In this document: positions 33,270-43,622 of the stretch, in pieces | Layout: every line of letters begins with the position of its first letter | Position numbering within the stretch: the first letter of the stretch is position 1 | Origin: Dolomedes plantarius | Lineage: Eukaryota; Arthropoda; Arachnida; Araneae; Dolomedidae | Reading direction: 5' to 3' | DNA: 64,000 nucleotides | NCBI GenBank assembly: GCA_907164885.2 | Contig: OU015501.1 | Coordinates: forward strand, 24,499,591-24,563,590 | The notes under the pieces: model-generated | Seen by the model: the letters and a program-made list of their open reading frames with translations, nothing else | The model's database searches: none | Told to the model about the DNA's origin: nothing | Translations under genes and position numbers: made by a program

Positions 33270-34037
33270 CAAGGTGCGCCCATAAAGTAACCGGACAATT
33301 TTTTATAAATAAGAAAAATATTACTCACCTTCAAATAAATTTCTCTTCTTCAAAATAATCGCCAAAGGAGTCTACACAATTTTTCCAACGTTTCTTCAAG
33401 TCATCGAAACACTGTTTATTGGCGTTGGAATTAACCGTTCGCAAAATGCGCGTAACATTTGATTTAATATCCGAGACGTTTTCAAATATCTGTCCTTTCA
33501 TGGCCATCTTAAGCTTCAGAAAAAGGAAAAAATCAGCTGGCGATAAGTCGGGAGAATATGGTGGATGATTTATCACTGTAATTGAATGCTTAGCAAGATA
33601 ATGTTGTACAGAAATTGCTTTATGAGGCCTAGCATAATCGTGTAAAAGAAACAATTGCCCAGAATCAAACAGTTTCTTCCTAACTCGCCTTATCCTGTTT
33701 CTTAATCGAAAAAGCACCTCCTTGTAAAAATACTGATTAATTGTTTGATTTTCAGGAACAAATTTGTGCTGAATAAGTCCTTTGTAATCAAAAACGGCAA
33801 AATCCATGAAAGGGCAGATATTTGAAAACGTCTGGGATATTAAATCAAATGTTACGCGCATTTTGCGAACGGTTAGTTCCAACGCCTATAAACAGTGTTT
33901 CGATGACTTGAAGAAACGTTGGAAAATTTGTATAGACTCCTTTGGCGATTATTTTGAAAGAGTCAAATTTATTTGAAGGTGAGTAATATTTTTCTTATTT
34001 ATAAAAAATTGTCCGGTTACTTTATGGGCGCACCTTG
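33270..34037 (-). mobile_element. Palindromic mariner derivative, 768 bp
   Basis: TIRs start CAAGGTGCGCCCATAAAGTA and are flanked by TA (33268-33269, 34038-34039). The inverted repeats extend about 225 bp on each side and include coding sequence, not just the terminus. Both arms encode the transposase 3' end. Confidence 0.9.
33331..33882 (-). pseudogene. Mariner transposase C-terminal half, duplicated in inverted orientation
   Basis: The 183-codon open frame has the second catalytic block FLLHDYARPHKAISV (N replaced by Y after D) and NHPPYSPDLSPADFFLF, then a tail ending FGDYFEEEKFI. The first ~25 codons come from the opposite strand of the other inverted arm, so its apparent start is artificial. 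The N-terminal helix-turn-helix and first catalytic acid are missing. It looks like a mariner that lost its 5' half and gained an inverted copy of its 3' end. Confidence 0.85.
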
Positions 34038-34890
34038 TATATTAGAATGTACTTGACTTATAATAATTTTGATTTCAGAAAATTTTCATTATAAATTTAA
34101 CACTTTATATACCTCTAATAAACCTATAAAAATGTATGATGATTGTTAAGAATGTTTAAAAGGACCACTATAGGCACTTACTATACGTATTATAAGTTGT
34201 GTTTTACTGCAAAGAAGTTACATGTATCCGGTGAATCCCACGAGCATCAAATATAAACTTTTTTATATCCGGTTCTACTAGTGTGAGGGATAACATAAGA
34301 TCACTCTGTCCATTATGGTAGGGCGATTCTGCGTTTGCCTGGGCAAATAACTCATCCGACTGAAATCAAAATTAGAATTCAAAATATTTGCAATATGGCC
34401 CCAAAATTTGCTGGAATCATCTGAGATTCGAGATTTTTTTAGATTAGTCCTTTTAAAACTAATTTCTCGTTGATAAAAGTGAAGAAGAGAAGACATATTT
34501 CGTTGGAAAACGCATTTCAGCACTGCTATTTCATTTGTCAAAATATCTGGAGTACACATGCATTCAACATTTTTGTTGGAAAAACTCCCCGTACTTCGGA
34601 ACAGTTTGCACAGTTGAATTCATTTCAATTACATCTAATGAATCATAAATGTATCAGAATGTAACAAGTTATTTAGGAAAGAAATGAACTTTCAAATATT
34701 AAAACTAGTATTGCTTAAGACAGATTAAAGTACTTCCGGTTTCACTATTCTGCGTGTAAACGGAAGAGTAATGTTATAAATAATATTTGTAGACAAATCA
34801 GTGTTCAATAATATGAATAATTAGTTAAACTTTATCTGAATTAACCAAATATATTGAAAAAGGGGCAAAGTACAAAAACATATGAGCAAA

Positions 34891-34929
34891 TATAACATTT
34901 GCGATTGACTTTCAATCACAAATGTTATA
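34891..34929. repeat. Hairpin, 17 of 18 paired, 3-base loop
   Basis: TATAACATTTGCGATTGA (34891-34908) pairs with 34912-34929 except at one position. It lies in the non-coding interior of the 33070-40767 hAT. Confidence 0.85.
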
Positions 34930-35479
34930 CTTGCAATATTAGTGCAAATCAGATGCACTAGTATTGCAAAGGAACAGATGTATTTGTGCTGTTGTTAGCA
35001 TAACTATCATAATTCATTGAATTTGAATCCCTTAAACACCACCGAAATCAATAACGTGTTTACTCGGGTGCAACGAGCACCCAAATTCGAAAATGTAATC
35101 ATAATAAATAGATATTAAACTAAATTGTAATAACAGTTTTTAGTTTAACCTTAAACTTTTCTAGTTTTGTCGATAAAATAAGTTTTAGTTAGGAAAACAG
35201 TTGCATTCGGGCAAAAGTGGAGGCAATTAAATGGAGGCTGATCCAAATATCTTACCCAAAAAATATTTTTAAACTTTTTCTGTAACATAAAACTGAGAAA
35301 TAGAAAAATGATGGGTTTTATTTTTAAATTTATTTTTTTTTATTATTAGCATTTTATAGTGTAATGTTCATTTAGTGTAAATGCTCATTTAAATATTTAA
35401 ATGACTCTTGAGAGTTTTGTATTCCCGTTGGAACAACAAAAAAAAACCTTTAAAGTTCAAATATATATATATATATATA

Positions 35480-35829
35480 TGTAATGAAATAAGATCAGAT
35501 TACAGAACTATTAGAAAAAGAAATTTATTTCCGAGTGGCTAAACAGACATCTTATCTAATGGAAAGCCAACACCCGAGTGATTCCCGGGGTTTGCGTATA
35601 GAGGTATCTGCGGTTGAAGAATTTGCTGACCAAAGATGTTTCTTGCAAGCTGCATCAGTTGTGCAGGACGATTGCCTTATTTGGGCATAGAAAAGTGTGG
35701 CTTGCCCAGGGATTGCTGACGCTATGAAAAATATTCCTGGGTTCTTGAAAACAGAATTTGGTAATGCCATCTTAAGCATGGGAAGGGAAGAAAATTTACA
35801 GGGGATCAACTTAAATTTTATATCTTTCA
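35480..35829 (-). repeat. LTR (3') of a non-coding LTR retrotransposon, 350 bp
   Basis: Begins TGTAATGAAATAAG and ends ATATCTTTCA on the plus strand. Inside it is flanked by a purine-rich tract on the minus strand (35830-35844, a G6 run). Differs from the other LTR at only about two positions that I can see. Confidence 0.93.
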
Positions 35830-37736
35830 TATCCCCCCATTTTAAAAACGTTGTCTACCCGGGTGGAGGCTCTCATACATAACATAAAAAAATAAACTAC
35901 AAAATATTACAATTATACAGAATATAACAGAAGATTACAAAAATATCTGGCAAAGTCCACAATGGTTCCTCCAGATAGCAGGTCCATGCGGTTTCCCTAC
36001 TATCCTTCATCTTATTTGCTTCGTATGCACTTAACCATAATTACAGTATAAGTTCAAAATATAAGACTGGTATTCAAAATATAAGACGATAACATAAATT
36101 CTATGATTACATGACATATTATCTTGATATATTTGATATGAATAAAACACAATATAAATATTTACACTACCTGGAAACTATCTCTTAACACTGTCCACAT
36201 ATTGTATTATTAGTTCTCACCTTATATTCTATTAATACTGACATTGTTTATATCACAATCAAAATTTACTCTATTATATTATTTAACTTCCTTGGGTACT
36301 CTTATATTCATTACAATTCTCTATTCGTGCAAAATTACAATATTATAAATTTTTACATCCATTTCATATCAATATCTCTTCTTTTTCTTCAAAGTACTGT
36401 TACATTAATAAAACAACGTCATTACATCAAAATTCGTTTCAATAGCAATGCACATTTTATACCTTAAACATACCTTACTTCTGACAAACAAATCACATTT
36501 CTCTCAAACAACCGTGTATCCTCACGTTTGCTGAGGAATGCTGACTCTGAAGTTGGAAAGGAGGTTAAAACAGATTCCTCCCACCACTTCAAAAACATTT
36601 TTGTGGATGATCAAATGTAGGTAGATGGATTCAGTTTCTCAACCGTAGTTGCTCTCAAAGGAAAACCCCAAAAACCAAAAATAAAAATTTTGCCGAATAA
36701 AAAAAAAAGTTTCGAGTTGTGTGGCCATCACAACCCGACAATTTTATTAAAAAATTAGAAAAATAAAAACAAAACAAGAACAACTCAACTGAGGAAAAGA
36801 ATGCATCATGACATTAAATTAAATATTATAAAATTCAAAATTCACCTTAATAATTATAAAATTGATTTGTTATATTATTCTGAAAGTGTTACTTCAATTA
36901 CAGCATAGAATTCAGATACCTGTCAAGTTTTTTAACAATATATAAGATCATAAATTAAACAACTCAAAATAACTTGTTATAACTTCTTAATTAAGTAAAT
37001 GGGCATCAGCTTCATATTAGGTAATATTCAAAAACATTGTGTGCTTTAACCTCGTCACTAGTTTAACTTCAAAATAGTCAAATTCTAAAAGCATTGGTAC
37101 CTATCATGACATAAGTGACAAACCTGGAGGTGAAATGGGCTATCCTCTGTGATGTCTAACGTGAAAGATTGTCAGTGATCACGAGGGTGCCTTGGTGCAA
37201 CGACAGCAAGAGGCTCATCCCTCTGGGGGAGGAACTACCCCTTGTGCTAGCACAAGGGTTCTCCGGTGTCAACAAAAATAATATAACTCAGATCATCAAC
37301 ACACTTGACGAAATTAGGGGTAACCTGTGACATGTCATGTTAGCCCTAACATTGACAAAATTTTTCTTTAACTTAAGCACATCAACATTCCTTTTAATAA
37401 ATATTCTTTTAAAATAATTCAGATGGTAATTTGTAGAAGGCAAACTAGCATCAAAAGTTCTCTAAATAAATATAATTAACTACGAAATTTAGGTAGGTAT
37501 CTAAATCCATCAAAGTTAGGTTATCTTCATCATGCGTCAACAATCTTCATTACAATATCAGTTATTTACATATCAAAAATATAAAAAACACCTATAATAC
37601 TCAAATGTAATGTAGAAGTCTACATCTGTTCCAGAAATTTTTTTCAAAATAATACTACAACTATACGATTGCTTATGAGATCCACATTAATAAGTACACA
37701 CAGAAATAGCTCAAAAAGAGAGTTTAAACAAGATAG

Positions 37737-37771
<35 letters not shown>

Positions 37772-39990
37772 CAACACACAAAGTTTAACCACATAAGTGG
37801 AGTCAAAGGGGTGTTAGGCACCCAACAAAACAAAAAGGAAACGGATCTCTTACATTCACATTATTATCACCATTATTATTATCACTATTATTATTTTCCT
37901 TTAAATCAAAAACACATCATAAAATACAAGAGAAAAAGTTTTTTTTTTTTTAAATGTATGGAATCAAAATTTATCACCCTTCAAATTTCTTTACAATCTT
38001 CCAAACAACTTCCTTTCCTTCTCATTATTATTCATGTACTTCTCATAATCATTCAATAATCAACTAAAAACTCTAACCAATATGTGAATTGAAAGAAACA
38101 TGTAAAACTGCTCATGCTTGTTCAAAACTTATAAATCCTTCTCTTAATTGATAAAATATGTAATATTCCTCACACTTTATTCAATATATTCAAACATATC
38201 TCTCTTTATACTTTTTTTTTCCTATTTATTTATTCTCTATTCTTTCTATTTTGAGAAATCTCTGGAGTGGGCGAACATTTATTAGCAGACGGGTGTGAAA
38301 AATCATCCGTGGCTTATTATGGTACCCTAGCAGCTATTAGAAGGACGCTCCGTTTATATGACAAACTACGCCTTGAATTTCTACTTTTACACCAGAGAAT
38401 CTCCTATAGTACTTATATTCCTGACTAACCTTCAATATAATATAATCAAGAGGATTCAAAACCATACTTTAATACTTCAATATAATAAAACAAATTCTTA
38501 ACTCTTATAATTTTTAAAATATTTTATAAAGATGAGAAAATATTCATGTGGATAATTTAAAGACTCAAATGCAAAAAACATTGATTAAAACATGGAAGAG
38601 AAACGAAGAAAGAACATACATCATACAAAATGAAAGAAAGCAAATTTAACTTTTACGCGACTTATTTTTACAGAGGCTCTGACAAATTATATTTATTAAT
38701 CACTCATTATTGAGGCGAGAAAGGAAAAAGGAAAACATTATAAAATTGAAAAACAAGTACAATTCCGTAAACACCCGATTCGTGTGAGCGGCGGATGGCT
38801 AAACGATATTTATTGCTGTGGAACATAACCTTCAACTATGTGTATACAATAATGCGCACGCTGGCTCTCGACCCATGTTTATAGTAGGAATGACCTACTT
38901 TACTCCGTATTTTACTAGATTTAAAACTGCGTGTGAGAAACAGATACTTAAAAGAACGATCTGCAAAGAACGATCTTGGCTAGTTTAAAAAGAATATAAA
39001 TAATGTTAAATTTCTGAGCAAAAGTATGATTAAATTTACGTTTGTAATTGATTTAGCTAACCCTTTTTAGTATCAACATATTTCAAAACATTAATTATAA
39101 TTTCACATACATAACTTACACACTTTCATAAAATTTATCATTATAACTTTTACTTAAGAATAATCAATTAATCATAAAAACAGATATGTGAAAAGTTATG
39201 CAATTTTATAGACAATTCGTCTTACCTTTAAGAGTCCCAATTTAAATATTTATTTTTTATTTATTTATTTTAATAATATTTTTCTTCGGCATAACATTTA
39301 ATTTTATGGAAATATGCCACCAATGGTTACATAACTTCAAATCCAAACGTTCGTAGGGGAAGGAGTGGGAAAAAGTCTGATCCGGAACAAGCTGTTGACG
39401 CAGGAGCAAACATTTTTCTTCTGGTTGCAGCACAACAAGGGCAATGATGAACACGAATCGTATCGCGAAAAGCACATTGCACAACATAATTTAGTAGCAG
39501 AATTTCACAATTGGAGTAATTTACAAAACAAACTGCGGCGTTGTGGGCAGGTGAAGAAAACGGAACAATTTTATGCTGTAATAAGTGACACATAGAAAAA
39601 AGGAGAGCCGCGTAAACAGTGGCTTGAGCACTCATATTGAAAAAAGGATGATCCGTTGAGGTGAAAACGTAGACATCGCATAAATTTCTTGTACGTAATA
39701 TTACCATTTGAAGATTCTAAAAAAGCTTTTGAAATTATTGTATAACACTCGAAATCCAGCGGGGTTAACACAAATAACATGATGAAGAAACTGCACAGAT
39801 TTTCAGGACTGGAGCGCATGACGTTGCACAAATATCCTTTCATTTTTTAGGATAGACACTTAAAATTTTCTTTTATGGAAGATATAATGCGTTGCATACG
39901 TAAATTTTTCTTCGTAACACAATTATAATTAATCATTCGAAAATCGTAGGGCACCCCGGACAAGAATAACATCCTGCCGGCTATAAATTC
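35830..39990 (-). other. Non-coding interior of the LARD-like element
   Basis: AT-rich with T tracts (37738-37769), an (ATT)-rich run (37858-37893) and a more GC-rich block at 37130-37290 that contains a 20 bp perfect palindrome (37239-37258). The longest frames (39327-39707 minus, 39365-39595 plus) overlap each other and resemble nothing I know. Confidence 0.6.
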
Positions 39991-40340
39991 TGTAATGAAA
40001 TAAGATCAGATTACAGAACTATTAGAAAAAGAAATTTATTTCCGAGTGGCTAAACAGACATCTTATCTAATGGAAAGCCAACACCCGAGTGATTCCCGGG
40101 GTTTGCGTATAGAGGTATCTGCGGTTGAAGAATTTGCTGACCAAAGATGTTTCTTGCAAGCTGCATCAGTTGTGCAGGACGATTGCCTTATTTGGGCATA
40201 GAAAAGTGTGGCTTGCCCAGGGATTGCTGACGCTATGAAAAATATTCCTGGGTTCTTGAAAACAGAATTTGGTAATGCCACCATAAGCATGGGAAGGGAA
40301 GAAAATTTACAGGGGATCAACTTAAATTTTATATCTTTCA
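39991..40340 (-). repeat. LTR (5') of the LARD-like element, 350 bp
   Basis: Nearly identical to 35480-35829; the visible differences are within GCCATCTTAAGC versus GCCACCATAAGC. AATAAA on the minus strand near the outer part could serve as poly(A) signal. Confidence 0.93.
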
Positions 40341-40776
40341 TATATATATATATATATATATCTTTAATTTATCAATAATCTTGTGAAATCTGTCTAAATT
40401 TTACTTTTATACTTTGAGCCGGACTGATCGTAAGCTGCTACTAGAGTCTGGTAAAAACTTTTTTTTATATGGAAACTGAACATGCATAAGTACATTTTGT
40501 CAATACAGTTTATAAAATATGTAGTTAATAATAGTGGACACTCCATACTTAAAGAATTATAATTTGTTTTATTTTTATATTTATATTTATTCAATTGAAT
40601 TTCTTATTATTGAAATGCCTTGAATTTCAAATAAATTGTTATTAAGTAAGGTTTTAAATCGAAATAAGATTAGATAGAAAAGAAATTCCGCAAGGACTCT
40701 TCCGAGAACCAAGTGGGCGCACCGATTTTACTTGCTCCAGGGTGCTGAATATGTAGCTACGCCACTGATCATGACA

Positions 40777-42230
40777 TATAGAAGATTAATTCATTTCCAT
40801 CTGTTAATCGTGGGGAATAACGACAACTTTCGCCATTTGTTCTTTTTTTAGCGAAAATTTAAATTTAATAAAATGAGGTCTAGATGCTCTGAAGTCGTCG
40901 CACTTACAGTCGTTTTATTACGAACCGTCTGGGATTATATGTGCATGTGTTCATGCATCAATGAAAAATGAAACTTACGATGTTGCGTTTAATTTTGTTT
41001 CTTTTTTCTCAAATCTGTTTTGCCTTTTTAAAAACTTGCATGCTCTGCTAGAGTTTAGTTAGTATTTGGGGATATTTATAAATTTGACTTTTTTGATTTG
41101 AGGCAATTTAAATTCCTCCACTTACGATAACTTTCGAAGAACTTTCCTAAAGGTTTTCGAAATCAGTAAATAATCATCGTTTAATTAAGTGAGAAATTTG
41201 AAGTTTATACACTATAGGTTATAATTAAAAAATATTAAAATGATTTATTGTATAAAAAGATTTAAAAAAAATTGTTTATGCAACTTGTCTCTCGTACCTA
41301 GCTAGCTGGTGTTACACTTTTGAAATAGATTAAATTGTATCTGTTTTTAAGTGTTAAGTCTTGCTGATGAATTTTTTTTTTAATCAAGAATCCTGTGGAT
41401 CATCTCACTATAAATATCAAGATATAAATGTATTGTTTATATTATTTTGTCTTTGCTATCATGAAAATTCTTTGATTGTGAAATTTTAACAGTAATTCAG
41501 TTTAATACTGGATAATTTCATGTAAGGTATTTTGTCAATAAAACACATTCATTATACAGTCAGTAATTTAATTATGTTTTACCCTTAAATACTATTTCCT
41601 GTGGAAGTTAGATGAGGTTATAAATTGTTAATGATAAAATTTCTCCCATGAACTGTAACCCCAGTACAGACAGATTAAAAGGAGGTAATAGAATTAAAAC
41701 TGAGTCAAAAGTTGTATAGAGTTTACAAGCCAAAAAGCTTTAACTTCGTAAACATCTCTCATACACATGCCTATCTAAGTGAGAAACCATTTAATCAAAT
41801 CTGAAATAAAATAAAACAGTGGTAGAAACTAACGTACAGTAAGCCATTTGACGGATTTACATTGTAGCACTGAATTCTTTTTTCACCTAGTTCTTTTGAA
41901 TGACTTTATTCAAAATTTGTCAAAAAATATTTGATGAAAGCGGAAAATTCTGAAGAATCAAGTTAAAGATGGAATGAAGAATTGAAATGGAATGCGCAAG
42001 AGGAGGGGGAGGAATAAAATGGTATTATAAGACGTATTATATACAATAGTAAAATGAAAGTCATGTGTACTCTCCTTGCGGCTAATTTCTCGAGACACAA
42101 AAAGGTTTGTGATTACGAGATTGTGATTGTATTGAATCTACAGGTCTCATGGCGTGAAAGTGGCAGTGACTTGATGTACATCAATGTACACTGCCAAGGA
42201 AATAATGCAACAAATGTTGCAGAATACTTC
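40777..42230. other. AT-rich spacer without recognised gene
   Basis: Apart from the TATAG duplication at its left end, I see no coding motif, paired terminal repeats or RNA gene. Confidence 0.5.
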
Positions 42231-42355
42231 TAAAGGTCGATTTATACAGGCACGAGAAGGGAACGTAACGGGAACGATCCGAGCGCACGACCAGTCGTCG
42301 TAATCATTTCCTCCCTGTTTTTCAATGGAACTGTTTATACTGCGCCGTGACACGT

Positions 42356-42388
42356 CCGATTCTCGGCCGATTCCCGGCCGAGAATCGG
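42356..42388. repeat. Perfect GC-rich hairpin, 14 bp stem
   Basis: CCGATTCTCGGCCG at 42356-42369 and its exact complement at 42375-42388, with a 5-base loop. It lies just inside the Harbinger left arm. Confidence 0.92.
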
Positions 42389-42509
42389 CGCCAACGATTC
42401 GAAGCAGGAAGTCGTTCACTGCTCGGCCGTCTCTCGTTCATGGCAGAAAGTAAAAAGTGGCTATTCAAGATATAATTTACATACTGTTATTTATGTTTAA
42501 TATTTAATA

Positions 42510-42650
42510 TGGATCATGAAAACTCATTGAGCTGGTGAGAGGTTTTGTACGATTTGGCCCATCAAAATACATTAATCCAAAGTTCAAAATGACAATTCGG
42601 AAGGCAATAGGAGAAAATTATACTTGTAATTACAATTGGTCCACTAAAAT
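42510..42650 (+). pseudogene. Possible MADF-domain remnant of the Harbinger
   Basis: Across two frames the sequence gives EVLYDLAHQN, then YINPKFKMTIRKAIGENY. This resembles a MADF domain (pattern L-Y-D-x-x-H-x-x-Y followed by W/I-x-x-I-A). Such proteins are the second gene of many PIF/Harbinger elements. Stops and a frameshift are present, and no nuclease gene is recognised in this element. The match is from memory and modest. Confidence 0.4.
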
Positions 42651-43046
42651 ATAAAATTTATCAATTTCTATGAATAATGAAACAATGGAAAAATTATTTA
42701 CACGATTTAGAAAGTGTAAATTGTTAAAAACAAATACTTACATGTATGGATTTGTTGGTTATAAACCCATTTTTCTTGCTTTCTGAGCAGCAAAATTGTA
42801 TATTAAAAGTGAAAAGTCCAAAGATGATGAGAGATCATTTTCATTAGAAATAAGTGCCAAGGAGGACAGGCGTACAATCCGTATTCAAAGCATTCTGATT
42901 GTACCTGCTTTGTAATATTTTCAATTCTTGTGGAAAAAGTGGGAAATAAAATCCATTATAATGATAGAGAGAACAAGTAAAAGCCATTTTTTGTTTACCT
43001 CACTCCTTCAGCCTTCAAACTCTTTTCTTCCCAACAGGTTTGGAGC

Positions 43047-43322
43047 CAGGGCCGCCCGGAGGGGGGGGGGGGCAACTGGAGCACATTGCCCCAGGCCCCC
43101 AACTGCCGGAGGGGCCCCAAAAAAATTTTAAAAAATTATTTATTAGATTTCTTCCGAAAGAAAATTTTGAAACTTCAATTCAAAATAATCACCTGAAAAA
43201 AGTCCCCCCCCCCCCAAAAAAAAAAAAAAAAAAAAAAATTTTTAAATATTCGATTAATCAGATTTCTTGTGGCCCCCAACAGAAGTTTGCCCCAGGCCCC
43301 GTAAAGTCTCTGGGCGGCCCTG
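43047..43322. mobile_element. hAT MITE, 276 bp, family copy 1
   Basis: TIR CAGGGCCGCCC at both ends and a perfect 8 bp duplication TTTGGAGC (43039-43046, 43323-43330). The interior is dominated by A, T, C and G homopolymer runs and the words GGGGCCTGGGGCAA. Same family as 52859-53153, in inverted orientation. Confidence 0.92.
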
Positions 43323-43622
43323 TTTGGAGCGCATTTACTTATTTGTCTTACACTCCCTGGAGAAATGTCTTGTCTATTGTTTGCTTTGAATAGAGCAAAC
43401 ATTTGACCAAATGGTATTAGCATTCGTTCACAAGGATATGTTCACGTTTTTCTCAGTTTGCAACTATTCCGTGAAAACGAACAAAGTCCGACAAAACGGT
43501 TTATAATTCTTCAAATGACTGTATGTAGTGACTGACAGATAGTAGAAACTGATATTGAAAAAAAGGATTGGTAATCAAGGGTTTACTATAACTGAATTGA
43601 AGATAAATCATGTTTTTTTTAA

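Larger units (their letters stand above)
35480..40340 (-). mobile_element. Large non-autonomous LTR retrotransposon (LARD-like), 4.86 kb
   Basis: Two 350 bp LTRs (35480-35829 and 39991-40340) enclose 4.16 kb with no frame longer than 126 codons and no gag, RT or integrase motif. It sits in an AT microsatellite, consistent with a TATAT-type duplication. A polypurine tract marks the minus strand as sense. The bases after the 5' LTR (GAATTTATAGCC on the sense strand) do not begin with TGG, so no usual tRNA primer site is recognised. Confidence 0.85.
33070..40767. mobile_element. hAT transposon, non-autonomous, with two nested elements
   Basis: Ends CAGGGGCGTAGCTAC and (reverse complement) CAGTGGCGTAGCTAC are flanked by a perfect 8 bp duplication ATCATGAC (33062-33069 and 40768-40775). 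Subtracting the mariner derivative and the LTR element leaves about 2.1 kb without transposase coding. Confidence 0.9.
28521..40776 (-). mobile_element. Ty3/Gypsy LTR retrotransposon, right LTR split by a hAT
   Basis: LTRs at 28521-28744 and 32844-33068 plus the single base 40776. The gag-pol region lies between them on the minus strand. A 5 bp duplication TATAG is visible only once the hAT at 33070-40767 and its 8 bp duplication are subtracted. Order gag, protease, RT, RNase H, integrase is Ty3/Gypsy; no env-like frame follows the integrase. Confidence 0.9.

Noticed and set aside
39327..39707. 126-codon minus frame and overlapping plus frame in the LARD interior
   Set aside because: They overlap on opposite strands, match nothing known, and show no start context or domain.
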